This document shows positions 52,249-59,566 of a stretch of DNA of 64,000 nt, piece by piece (the stretch's first letter is position 1; each line of letters starts with the position of its first letter). The position numbers and the translations under genes are program-made. Where the stretch lies: assembly GCA_018242605.1 (NCBI GenBank), contig JAFEBP010000005.1, positions 24,861-88,860 of the forward strand, in the 5' to 3' direction. The notes beneath the pieces were generated by a model, which had not been told where the DNA came from, did no database searches, and was given only the letters and a program-made list of their open reading frames with translations. The stretch comes from Planctomycetota bacterium (GTDB taxonomy: Bacteria; Planctomycetota; Phycisphaerae; Phycisphaerales; UBA1924).

Positions 52249-53337
52249 ATGAAACTGATGGGCCTTTTGGCCTTGTTCGTCGTCTCAGTCGTGCTCGCGG
52301 CAACCTGCGCGCACGCCATGGGTGTGCATCGTTGGCTTGTGAACGATGATCCCCCGGCCAAGTCCGCTCCCTCGCCAGACGCCATGAAGAACCCGAAATA
52401 TTCACCCGCCGGTTACAACATCACGCCCCTCTCGCCCGTGAAGATCGATGAACTGGCGAAAAAACTGACCAAGGAAGAGGCCGACGTCATTCTCGCGAAG
52501 GGAACCGAACGGGCCTTCTGCGGCAACCTGCTCGACAATCACAAGGACGGCGTGTACGTCTGCAAGCTCTGCGGCTTGCCGCTGTTCTCCAGCGATGCCA
52601 AGTTCAACTCCGGCACCGGGTGGCCGAGCTTCTTCCAGCCCTTCGCCAAGGGGCACGTGGCGACTCACGAGGACAAGTCACACGGCATGGTGCGCGACGA
52701 AATCCTGTGCGCCCGCTGCACCGCTCACCTCGGGCACGTGTTCGATGACGGCCCCAAGCCGACGGGCCTGCGCTTCTGCCTCAACTCCGCGTCGCTCACG
52801 TTCATCGAGAAGGGGCAGGAGTTGCCCGCGGAAAGCCGGCCCATCGCCACCGAGACCGCGTATTTCGCGGGCGGCTGCTTCTGGGGCGTCGAGGATCGGT
52901 TTGAGCAGCTGCCCGGCGTCGTTGATGCCGTGAGCGGGTACATGGGCGGCTCCAAGGAGAATCCCACGTATCGCGACGTGTGCGGTCACGATACGGGGCA
53001 CGCCGAGACCGTTCGCATCGTGTTTGATCCCGCCGTCGTGACGTACCGCCAGTTGCTCGAGAAGTTCTTCAAGTTCCACGACCCCACTCAGCTCAATCGC
53101 CAGGGGCCGGACGTGGGCGATCAGTATCGCTCCGCGATCTTCACGAGCTCCGAGGAGCAGGCGAAGCAGGCCGCGGCGTTCATCGCCGAGCAGCAGAAGA
53201 TCGACCGGTTCAAGAACCGAACGATCGTGACCCAGATTGTCGATGCCAAGAAGGCCGGCAAGTTCTGGGAAGCCGAGGAATACCATCAGGACTACCACGC
53301 CAAGCATGGTGGCCACTGCGCCCTGCCGGAGGACTGA
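52249..53337 (+). CDS. msrBA: Exported bifunctional methionine sulfoxide reductase, MsrB-MsrA fusion
   Basis: This 362-residue protein has an N-terminal signal peptide or anchor (residues 3-23). The MsrB domain (~65-190) has zinc Cys pairs 105/108 and 154/157 and catalytic Cys177 in GLRFCLNSASL. The MsrA domain (~200-355) has Cys210 in YFAGGCFWGVEDRF, GGSKENPTYRDVCGHDTGHAE and the YHQDYHAKHGGHC end. It repairs both diastereomers of methionine sulfoxide in the periplasm. ATG 52249 is chosen for the CTGGAG Shine-Dalgarno sequence and signal peptide. The B-then-A order is the reverse of many MsrAB fusions. A hairpin terminator follows. Confidence 0.95.
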   Translation: MKLMGLLALFVVSVVLAATCAHAMGVHRWLVNDDPPAKSAPSPDAMKNPKYSPAGYNITPLSPVKIDELAKKLTKEEADVILAKGTERAFCGNLLDNHKDGVYVCKLCGLPLFSSDAKFNSGTGWPSFFQPFAKGHVATHEDKSHGMVRDEILCARCTAHLGHVFDDGPKPTGLRFCLNSASLTFIEKGQELPAESRPIATETAYFAGGCFWGVEDRFEQLPGVVDAVSGYMGGSKENPTYRDVCGHDTGHAETVRIVFDPAVVTYRQLLEKFFKFHDPTQLNRQGPDVGDQYRSAIFTSSEEQAKQAAAFIAEQQKIDRFKNRTIVTQIVDAKKAGKFWEAEEYHQDYHAKHGGHCALPED

Positions 53338-53374
53338 GCCCCCTGTCGGTTGGCGACAATCCGAAACGACCGTT

Positions 53375-53403
53375 GCGGCCGCGCGTCGAAGCGCGGCTGC
53401 TTT
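53375..53403 (+). terminator. Hairpin terminator after msrBA
   Basis: A 10-bp stem, GCGGCCGCGC and GCGCGGCTGC, with one G-T wobble and a 6-nt loop is followed by TTT. It lies 37 bp after the stop codon. The rest of the 283-bp gap up to 53620 shows only a TACCAT string near 53558 as a possible promoter for the next gene. Confidence 0.6.
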
Positions 53404-53620
53404 GTTCCCACGACCAGGGTGCCTATTTGCTGCACGAAAGTAGTTCAAGGGTTGGTCCCATACCGCGGCTTAACCCGTGCCAGGAGGCGGCCGATCAACC
53501 CCGTGGTGCCGGCGGCTACGACGGGGCCCATCGCCCCGCTGAAACACCGCCCGCCGCGTACCATCGGGCCCGCAGTGGAACTTCACCCAGGCGGGGGTTT
53601 CAGATGAAAGGCTTACTGGC

Positions 53621-54595
53621 ATGAAGATCCGGCGGATATTGGTTACGGGCGGCGCGGGGTTTCTTGGCTCGCACATTTGCGATCGCCTGGTGGCGCAGGG
53701 TCACGATGTGATCTGTGTAGACAACTTCTTCACGAGCCAGAAGGTCAACGTCGCCCACCTGCTCGGCAAGCCCAACTTCGAGTTGATCCGCCACGACGTG
53801 ACTCACCCGCTGTGGCTCGAGGTCGACGAGATCTACAACGCGGCGTGTCCTGCCGCGCCCGGTCACTACCAGTACAACCCCATCAAGACGATGAAGACGT
53901 CGGTGATGGGCGCGATCAACGTGTTGGGAATGGCCAAACGCTGCAAGGCCAAGGTCCTTCAGTTCTCCACCAGCGAGGTGTACGGCGATCCGTCGGTGCA
54001 CCCGCAGCCCGAGTCGTACCGCGGCAACGTGAATCCCATCGGTATCCGCGCATGCTACGACGAGGGCAAGCGCGCCGCCGAGACTCTTTTCTTTGACTAC
54101 CACCGGTCGAACCACGTGAACATCCGCGTTGTGCGCATCTTCAACACGTACGGCCCCCGCATGCATCCCTTCGACGGGCGCGTGGTGAGCAACTTCATCC
54201 GCCAGGCGCTCAACGGCGAGGACATCACGATCTTCGGCGAGGGCAAGCAGAGCCGCTCGTTCTGCTTCGTGGACGATCTGGTCGAAGGGATCATCCGCAT
54301 GATGAACGGGCCGGATTCGTTCATCGGGCCGGTGAACCTGGGCAACCCCGTCGAGTTCACGATGAAGCAACTGGCCGAGATTGTGATCGAACTGTGCCAG
54401 AGCAAGTCGCGATTGGTATACAAGCCCATGCCCGCCGATGATCCGAGCCAGCGCCAGCCTGATATCACGCTCGCGAAAGCCAATCTGGGCGGCTGGGAGC
54501 CCAAGGTCCAACTGCGCGAGGGGCTGGCGAAGACGATTGCGTACTTCCGGGCTCTGAACCTCGACCAGTTCCGCCCGCCGACACCGAATTTCTGA
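53621..54595 (+). CDS. UDP-glucuronate decarboxylase (UDP-xylose synthase), SDR family
   Basis: This 324-residue extended SDR has the Rossmann motif [16 protein letters not shown]. The UXS-diagnostic stretch is [56 protein letters not shown] (catalytic YxxxK) and [10 protein letters not shown]. It converts UDP-glucuronate to UDP-xylose, a precursor for surface polysaccharide. No glycosyltransferases flank it. A GAAAGG lies 10 nt upstream of the ATG. Identity to the UXS group is strong by these motifs. Confidence 0.92.
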   Translation: MKIRRILVTGGAGFLGSHICDRLVAQGHDVICVDNFFTSQKVNVAHLLGKPNFELIRHDVTHPLWLEVDEIYNAACPAAPGHYQYNPIKTMKTSVMGAINVLGMAKRCKAKVLQFSTSEVYGDPSVHPQPESYRGNVNPIGIRACYDEGKRAAETLFFDYHRSNHVNIRVVRIFNTYGPRMHPFDGRVVSNFIRQALNGEDITIFGEGKQSRSFCFVDDLVEGIIRMMNGPDSFIGPVNLGNPVEFTMKQLAEIVIELCQSKSRLVYKPMPADDPSQRQPDITLAKANLGGWEPKVQLREGLAKTIAYFRALNLDQFRPPTPNF

Positions 54596-54742
54596 ATCGG
54601 CGAGATCGCAGGATTCGGTGATCGTGGCGTAATATCCGCTCGTTGTTCGCGACGCCCTTCGGCCATCGGCGAGTTGCTCCCGCCGCTTGTGCGGCTGGCG
54701 CCGTGGGATGGCAGTGCGTGCTCGGATCAGCGAGGGAGCTTC

Positions 54743-55285
54743 GTGAACGAACCGCTCCGGCTATTCGTCGCGGCGTACCCGCCACCGTCCGCCGCCGCGG
54801 CGATGCTGGCGAGGCTTCCCGCTGCCGGCCTGCCTCCGCATCGGCCCACCGAAGCCGCCCAACTGCACCAGACTCTGTATTTTCTGGGCGGCACGCGGGA
54901 GAGCGATCTGCCGGGTGTCGAGGAATCGATCGAACGATCCTGCTCCGGGGTAGCGAGTTTTCGGCTCACTCCGAAACGGATGATCACGCTGCCCGAGCGG
55001 GGATTGGCACGACTCATCGCCGCGGAGACCGATGCCCCGCCATCGCTGCTTGAGGTCCATCGTCGGCTGGTCAAGAGACTGCTGCTGCCACCCAGAACGC
55101 CTCATCGCGAGAGGTTCCTGCCCCATTTCACGCTCGCCCGATTCAACGGTGGGGGGGTGCAGTTCCGGATGGATGATGTATTGGATTCCGAGCCAATTGA
55201 CGTCATTCAGGTGGTGCTGGTTCGCAGTATCCTGAAGCCCGGCGGAGCCGTTCATGTCCCGGTGCGCAGGTTCCGGTTGGACTGA
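54743..55285 (+). CDS. thpR: RNA 2',3'-cyclic phosphodiesterase (2H family, ThpR/LigT)
   Basis: This 180-residue protein has the two HxTx motifs of the 2H phosphoesterases: His42 (HQTLYFLGG) and His128 (HFTLARF). The N-terminal LRLFVAAYP and C-terminal VVLVRSILKPGGAVHVPV are typical of ThpR. It hydrolyses 2',3'-cyclic phosphate RNA ends or related substrates. The start at GTG 54743 has GGGAG upstream; a TAATAT box at 54630-54635 is a possible -10 with a ~100-nt leader. Confidence 0.9.
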   Translation: MNEPLRLFVAAYPPPSAAAAMLARLPAAGLPPHRPTEAAQLHQTLYFLGGTRESDLPGVEESIERSCSGVASFRLTPKRMITLPERGLARLIAAETDAPPSLLEVHRRLVKRLLLPPRTPHRERFLPHFTLARFNGGGVQFRMDDVLDSEPIDVIQVVLVRSILKPGGAVHVPVRRFRLD

Positions 55286-55341
55286 TAACGGGTCGAAACC
55301 TGGTCCGGCGGATTCCCAAAGAGGGAGAACGGAGATCCGCC

Positions 55342-55980
55342 ATGCTCGAAGTCCTTGCGCTCATGTGGAGAATCGTGTTTTCGCCGGTGTGGGTGCTCTG
55401 GAAGCTCTACGGCGTCCTTTGGTGGGCATTTGACAACACCGCGGTCCCGCAGGCGCCCCGCGAGCAGGAGCGTGGAGCCGCGTTCGAGGTGGTGGACTCC
55501 CGGCCGCGTGCGGAGTCCGCGCCCAAGCCCGTCGGAGCTCTTCGGGGCGGGTTCATCGGTTCGCTTGCTTCCTCCGGCGTATATGCCCTCGCCGCCCAGA
55601 CCGCGTCCACCCATGCCTGGACGAGCCCCCAGACCGCCTGGGGCGTGTGGCTGTGGGCATCGGTCGTGACCGGCGTTGCCAGTCTCTTCGCGGTGCGCCA
55701 TGTCGCCCGCCGTCAGGCCGCGAAGGCAGCGAAGCGGCGTGGGATCATGCAGGCGGCCGCCGCGATGCGGCAGGCGGTCACGAACGGTGTCGCGGCGGCC
55801 TCAGCGAGCCGCGGACGCCTCGCCCCGGCATTCGCGGTGGCCCGGGGAGCCGGAACTCGGGTCTGCGGTGTTGCATCGAAGGCGGGAAAAGCCGCGTGGG
55901 CGGGTGCGTGCCACGCTGCGGCCACGTACCGCGGGCCGGTGGCGCAGCCCTCCAAGGCCGACACGGGCGTTTGTTCGTGA
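55342..55980 (+). CDS. Membrane protein of unknown function
   Basis: This 212-residue protein is not recognised as any family. The N-terminal hydrophobic, Trp-rich segment (residues 4-30, MWRIVFSPVWVLWKLYGVLW) is followed by a soluble linker, then two further hydrophobic stretches around residues 70-120. The C-terminal third is Ala/Arg/Gly-rich and basic. A strong Shine-Dalgarno region (GAGGGAGAACGGAG) precedes ATG 55342, which supports expression. It lies 56 bp after thpR on the same strand and may be co-transcribed. Confidence 0.6.
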   Translation: MLEVLALMWRIVFSPVWVLWKLYGVLWWAFDNTAVPQAPREQERGAAFEVVDSRPRAESAPKPVGALRGGFIGSLASSGVYALAAQTASTHAWTSPQTAWGVWLWASVVTGVASLFAVRHVARRQAAKAAKRRGIMQAAAAMRQAVTNGVAAASASRGRLAPAFAVARGAGTRVCGVASKAGKAAWAGACHAAATYRGPVAQPSKADTGVCS

Positions 55981-56034
55981 TCTGATTCGGTTGGCGTTGA
56001 GGCAGCGGTCTGAGCGTTTTCACCGCCTGCTCGC

Positions 56035-56040
56035 TACCCT
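56035..56040 (+). promoter_or_regulatory. -10-like TACCCT 6 nt upstream of kdsA start
   Basis: TACCCT, tgtcgc, ATG 56047; no Shine-Dalgarno sequence. The string tacccttg is shared with kdsD. Confidence 0.52.
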
Positions 56041-56046
56041 TGTCGC

Positions 56047-56904
56047 ATGAGCGAAACGGCGAGAATGTGCGATGTGGGGAACGTTCGGATCGGGGCCGGG
56101 CAACGCCTCGCTGTGATCGCCGGGCCGTGCGTGCTTGAGTCGCTTGAGTTGGGTCTGACGATCGGCCGCCGTGTGGCAGGACTGTGCCGCGACCTGGGTC
56201 TGGCGTACATCTTCAAAGCGTCTTTTGACAAGGCCAATCGTTCGAGCATCCGTTCGCCGCGTGGGCCGGGGCTGGAGCGCGGACTGAACTGGATTTCACA
56301 GATCAAGGAAACTCTCGGTGTCCCCGCGACCACCGATATCCACGAGCCCGACCAGGCCGAGCCCGCCGCCAAGGTGGTTGACCTGTTGCAGATTCCCGCG
56401 TTTCTGTGTCGGCAGACAGATTTGCTCTGCGCAGCCGGAGAAGCCGCATCCAGGCACCGTCGTGCCGTCAACGTCAAGAAAGGACAGTTTCTCTCTCCCG
56501 GCGAGATGGGCGGCGCGGTGCGCAAGCTCGCCGAGGCGGGCTGCCTGAACGTGATGACCACCGAACGCGGCACGTTTTTCGGTTACGGTCGCCTGGTGAA
56601 TGACTTTCTGGGCCTGGGTGACCTTATGGAACTGAAGTCCGAGGGCGGCGCTCCCCCGGTCTGTTTTGATTGCACCCACTCCACGCAGCTGCCCGGAGCG
56701 GGTGAGACGACTGGAGGTCGTCCGGAGCGTGCGCCGCTGCTCGCGCGGGCGGCGACCGCGGCGGGTGTTCATTCGCTCTTTATTGAATGCCACCCTGCAC
56801 CACGCACCGCGATGAGCGACGCCAGCACGATGCTGAGCCTGGACGAGATGCCTGCAGTGTTGTCGCAGGTTGCAGCGATCAGGCGCGCGTTGACCGGGAC
56901 GTGA
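56047..56904 (+). CDS. kdsA: 3-deoxy-8-phosphooctulonate synthase (KDO-8-P synthase)
   Basis: This 285-residue enzyme condenses arabinose 5-phosphate with phosphoenolpyruvate. It shows AVIAGPCVLESLELG, IFKASFDKANRSSIRSPRGPGLERGL, TTDIHEPDQAEPAAKVVDLLQIPAFLCRQTDLL (in parts), VNVKKGQFLSPGEMGGAV and FIECHPAPRTAMSDASTML. This is the KdsA rather than the DAHP synthase pattern. With kdsD it establishes KDO synthesis. It is followed by the rpmA-side terminator. Confidence 0.96.
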   Translation: MSETARMCDVGNVRIGAGQRLAVIAGPCVLESLELGLTIGRRVAGLCRDLGLAYIFKASFDKANRSSIRSPRGPGLERGLNWISQIKETLGVPATTDIHEPDQAEPAAKVVDLLQIPAFLCRQTDLLCAAGEAASRHRRAVNVKKGQFLSPGEMGGAVRKLAEAGCLNVMTTERGTFFGYGRLVNDFLGLGDLMELKSEGGAPPVCFDCTHSTQLPGAGETTGGRPERAPLLARAATAAGVHSLFIECHPAPRTAMSDASTMLSLDEMPAVLSQVAAIRRALTGT

Positions 56905-56910
56905 GCCATG

Positions 56911-56937
56911 AAAAAACACCGCGCGGGGCGCGGTGTT
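56911..56937 (-). terminator. Rho-independent terminator of rpmA
   Basis: On the - strand the stem AACACCGCG / CGCGGTGTT with a 5-nt loop is followed by TTTT (extended by the stem's own TT). It lies 28 bp beyond the rpmA stop and just after the convergent kdsA stop. Confidence 0.85.
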
Positions 56938-56965
56938 CATAGTTCAACATGATGCTCCGAGAAAA

Positions 56966-57256
56966 TCACTTCGCGGCGACGGCGGCCTTGAGCCACGTCG
57001 GACGCGGGGCCTTCTCATCGAGCGGGTTTACATGGACCTTGCGGCCCCGATAGACCACGGTGCCGAGGGCGACGGAGAACAGGGTGTCATCCTTGCCGCG
57101 GAGCACGTTGTAGCCGGCCTGGAAGGGCGTTCCGACCTGACGGACGATGATCGACCCTTCCTTCGCGATCTCGCCTCCGTAGAGCTTGATCCCGCGGAAC
57201 TGAGGGTTGGAATCGCGACCGTTCTTGGTGGAGCCTTGCCCCTTTTTGTGTGCCAT
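56966..57256 (-). CDS. rpmA: 50S ribosomal protein L27
   Basis: This 96-residue protein has the L27 hallmarks [54 protein letters not shown]. The N-terminus begins directly with MAHKKG, so no N-terminal cleavage as in Firmicutes is needed. GAAAGG lies upstream of ATG 57256. Unlike most bacteria, no rplU (L21) is next to it; an unrelated exported protein precedes it by 121 bp. Confidence 0.97.
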   Translation of the reverse strand: MAHKKGQGSTKNGRDSNPQFRGIKLYGGEIAKEGSIIVRQVGTPFQAGYNVLRGKDDTLFSVALGTVVYRGRKVHVNPLDEKAPRPTWLKAAVAAK

Positions 57257-57377
57257 GACAAAAAACCTTTCGAGTTCTGCCTCACCCAAGGCGACTTGCG
57301 TGGGGCCAAAATGATAGGCCGCGCCCCCGGGCGAGTCGAGGGTCGGGATGCGGCCGTCGGCCGCCCCGAACGGTTCC

Positions 57378-58034
57378 TTACCGCATGATCCAACGCTGTT
57401 CCGAGAGGTCGATGGGCTTGGCGCTCATCTCACGCAACTCGCCGGGGGTCTGATACCGCAGCATGAGCGTCTTGCGGAGCATGACCGAGGTTTCTTTGTT
57501 CGTCTTGGGGTCAAGCACCTTGACGGACTTAGTTTCTCCGCTGAATCCGGCCGCGTAGACGGAGAGCTCGCCCGGGTGCAGGTTGTTGGCGGGCCAGATG
57601 ACCAGCCCTTCCTTGGCGTTTTCCTCACCCTGCAGGAGCATGCCGACCATCCCGATCTGGTCCTGAAGGGCCCGATTGCCCAGTGACGACCAAATGGCCT
57701 TTGTGACGTCGGCGGGCACATCGCGCCCGGCTCGAACGACCTGACCCTCACCGTCAACGAGGTCAAAGGAAGGAGCAAACAGCAAGTCCCCGGCGTTGGT
57801 ATTGGTGACCTTGTATGTGAAATAGTAATACGCGCGAGCGCCGCCCTTGGCGGATTCGATCATCGTGACGCGCAGGGGACCGGGCTCCACCGCCAACTGC
57901 CACCGGCGCGGCACGATATCCGGCTCCGGGGGAGCCATGCCGATCGCGAAGACGCTCAAAAGCCCAACAAACAAGGCCAGGAGCGAGGTCGCGAGGGCAG
58001 AATTGGGGTGTCGGTGGGTGTCGGCAATGGGCAT
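57378..58034 (-). CDS. Predicted exported protein of unknown function
   Basis: This 218-residue protein has a basic N-terminus and one hydrophobic helix (about 13-33, [20 protein letters not shown]), so it is membrane-anchored or secreted. The rest is beta-rich: [62 protein letters not shown]. It resembles the small Ig-like or fibronectin-like exported proteins of Planctomycetes but matches no named family I can identify. Start ATG 58034 has GGAGA upstream, and a TACACT box sits about 30 nt upstream. It is encoded just upstream of rpmA. Confidence 0.65.
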   Translation of the reverse strand: MPIADTHRHPNSALATSLLALFVGLLSVFAIGMAPPEPDIVPRRWQLAVEPGPLRVTMIESAKGGARAYYYFTYKVTNTNAGDLLFAPSFDLVDGEGQVVRAGRDVPADVTKAIWSSLGNRALQDQIGMVGMLLQGEENAKEGLVIWPANNLHPGELSVYAAGFSGETKSVKVLDPKTNKETSVMLRKTLMLRYQTPGELREMSAKPIDLSEQRWIMR

Positions 58035-58184
58035 CAGGGTCTCCAACGAAATTCGGGAAGTGCAGTGTACAACGCCCACTGCGCAGGTCAACCCGCCGTA
58101 CCGTACCGATCGGTGTCCCAAACGGTTCCAAATCCCGGCCCGCTTGACCGCCCGTCGACGCCTCAGGGGCCGGGTCGTTGGCCG

Positions 58185-59180
58185 GTGACCAAGATCACCA
58201 GCGACCTGTTCCTGCCCGCCGCGATGAGGCTTGTCAGCCAGGGAAACGCGGATGTCGAGGCGGCCGGAAAGCGGTTGGTCGCGGCCTCCGGCAAACACGG
58301 GATCGATCTGTCGCTCGCATGGGGCACCGTTCAGCGGTTCACGGGGAAGCAGCGCCCGATTGTCCGGCAGGCGTGTCTGGCGGTTCTGGGAGCCGGCAAG
58401 ACGGCGATGATGTTCGTGAGCGAGCCGCCGCGGACGGGCGATGCGGGCGGTACCGAGGCAGGCATCGCGGAGCGGGCCGCTTGCATCCAAGCGGCGTGCG
58501 GATTTTTGTCGGCATCGCCTCCGAGCGAAATCCGAATCGTTCAGGCGCTGCCGGAGCCGCGCGAGACGTATGCGCTGGAGGCGTACGCGCGGGCTGGATT
58601 CCGCAACGTCGGCTCATTGACCTATATGCGGCGGTCCGGGCTGCCTGTGGCGTCCGGTGCGACCGACCCCTCCTGGCCGCAGGATGTGCGCATCGTGGCA
58701 TATGACGAACTGGCGGACGGTCCTGGGGGAACGGGTCGGGCCGACGCTCTCGTCAGCGAAGCGCTCGATCGATCGTACGAGCAGACGCAGGATTGTCCTG
58801 AGATGTGCGGTCTGCGTGAGACGCGCGACGTCGTTCAATCACACCGCTCGGTTGGGACGTTTGATCCCCACTTCTGGTGGATCGTCATGTCGGGTGATGA
58901 GGCGCACGGGTGCCTGTTGCTCAATCCGTGCCCGGAGCAACGGTCGGTGGAACTGGTGTACATCGGACTTTCGGTAAAGATGAGGGGACGAGGTCTCGCG
59001 AAAACGCTGCTGTCGTGGGGAATCGCGAGGACGGCGCCGGGCCGCGCGGGGTGGGACGTGTCGTGCGCGGTGGACGACCGCAACACTTCCGCGCAGGCGT
59101 TGTACCGCGGGCTGGGCTTCAAAGACGCGGGCAAACGCGTGGCGCTCGTGAGGCCGCTGGCCGAGCATAATCCCCGATAA
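58185..59180 (+). CDS. GNAT-family N-acetyltransferase, two-domain
   Basis: This 331-residue protein has a C-terminal GNAT domain with ELVYIGLSVKMRGRGLAKTLL (the R/QxxGxG/A acetyl-CoA loop) and CAVDDRNTSAQALYRGLGFKDAG. The N-terminal half (residues ~1-150) also looks GNAT-like (YALEAYARAGFRNVGSLTYM), giving a tandem arrangement like MshD. The substrate is unknown. The start is GTG 58185 without a clear Shine-Dalgarno sequence. The stop lies next to the putative origin region. Confidence 0.8.
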   Translation: MTKITSDLFLPAAMRLVSQGNADVEAAGKRLVAASGKHGIDLSLAWGTVQRFTGKQRPIVRQACLAVLGAGKTAMMFVSEPPRTGDAGGTEAGIAERAACIQAACGFLSASPPSEIRIVQALPEPRETYALEAYARAGFRNVGSLTYMRRSGLPVASGATDPSWPQDVRIVAYDELADGPGGTGRADALVSEALDRSYEQTQDCPEMCGLRETRDVVQSHRSVGTFDPHFWWIVMSGDEAHGCLLLNPCPEQRSVELVYIGLSVKMRGRGLAKTLLSWGIARTAPGRAGWDVSCAVDDRNTSAQALYRGLGFKDAGKRVALVRPLAEHNPR

Positions 59181-59198
59181 ATGCAGCGTCGCAAGCGG

Positions 59199-59219
59199 TT
59201 TTACACACATTTATCCACA
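59199..59219 (+). promoter_or_regulatory. Tandem DnaA boxes
   Basis: TTTTACACA and, 12 bp further, the perfect consensus TTATCCACA, in the same orientation. They mark the likely DnaA-binding core of the origin region upstream of dnaA. Confidence 0.7.
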
Positions 59220-59318
59220 GAATACGCGCGGAAGTGGACAAGATTTTTTTGCGTCGTGCAACTCTCGAAAAACTCGGCACTTGCGGATGAACTCAGAACG
59301 CAGACAGAGTTTTTGCTC

Positions 59319-59347
59319 TTGCTCTTTGCGCGGTGTTCACGTATCTT
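59319..59347 (+). promoter_or_regulatory. Probable sigma70-type promoter upstream of dnaA
   Basis: TTGCTC (59319-59324) and TATCTT (59342-59347) are separated by exactly 17 bp. This is the only place in the window where a good -35 and -10 pair is obvious. An ATG at 59355 follows the -10 by 7 nt but opens only a 49-codon frame; dnaA starts at 59567 or later. Confidence 0.6.
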
Positions 59348-59398
59348 TTGCCCCATGACCCGACCGCATCGTGACGCAAGAATCGCCGCGGGAGAGTC

Positions 59399-59554
59399 AT
59401 GCAAAGTGAAACTCAAAAGACCTTGGCGAAGGAACGTTGGAGCAGTTCCAACCTGCGCCGAGGAAGGTTGTTTGGAAGGGTCATGGACGCGACCGCCGGG
59501 ATGACGATGGAAGCGCGGAAGATCGGGCGTGACGCCCGTTGTTCGTGGGTTTGA
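59399..59554 (+). CDS. Possible small ORF upstream of dnaA (51 residues)
   Basis: ATG 59399 is preceded closely by GGGAGAG. The frame encodes 51 residues (starting MQSETQKTLAKERW) and ends in TGA 12 bp before the dnaA ATG, in the same frame as dnaA. The product is basic with no recognised domain. It could be a leader peptide, a real small protein or chance. Low confidence. Confidence 0.25.
   Translation: MQSETQKTLAKERWSSSNLRRGRLFGRVMDATAGMTMEARKIGRDARCSWV
59524..59538. repeat. Short palindrome upstream of dnaA start
   Basis: CGGGCG-tga-CGCCCG forms a perfect 6-bp hairpin 28 bp before the dnaA ATG. It could modulate translation or bind a regulator. No further evidence. Confidence 0.4.
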
Positions 59555-59566
59555 TCCGCAGCATTC

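Larger units (their letters stand above)
59181..59566. other. Putative chromosomal replication origin (oriC) and dnaA upstream region
   Basis: The left part of this 386-bp gap is visibly more AT-rich than its surroundings (gttttacacacattta, gatttttttgcg). It contains a perfect DnaA box TTATCCACA (59211-59219), a TTTTACACA (59199-59207, fits TTWTNCACA) and a weaker inverted AGTGGACAA (59233-59241). dnaA lies immediately downstream, as at many bacterial origins. A -35/-10 pair at 59319-59347 probably drives dnaA. A small frame at 59399-59554 lies between. Confidence is limited by the low number of boxes and the lack of a skew calculation. Confidence 0.6.

Noticed and set aside
59181..59504. rpmH (L34) or another conserved gene between oriC and dnaA
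   Set aside because: The 107-residue frame and shorter ones lack the L34 signature; only low-confidence small frames remain.
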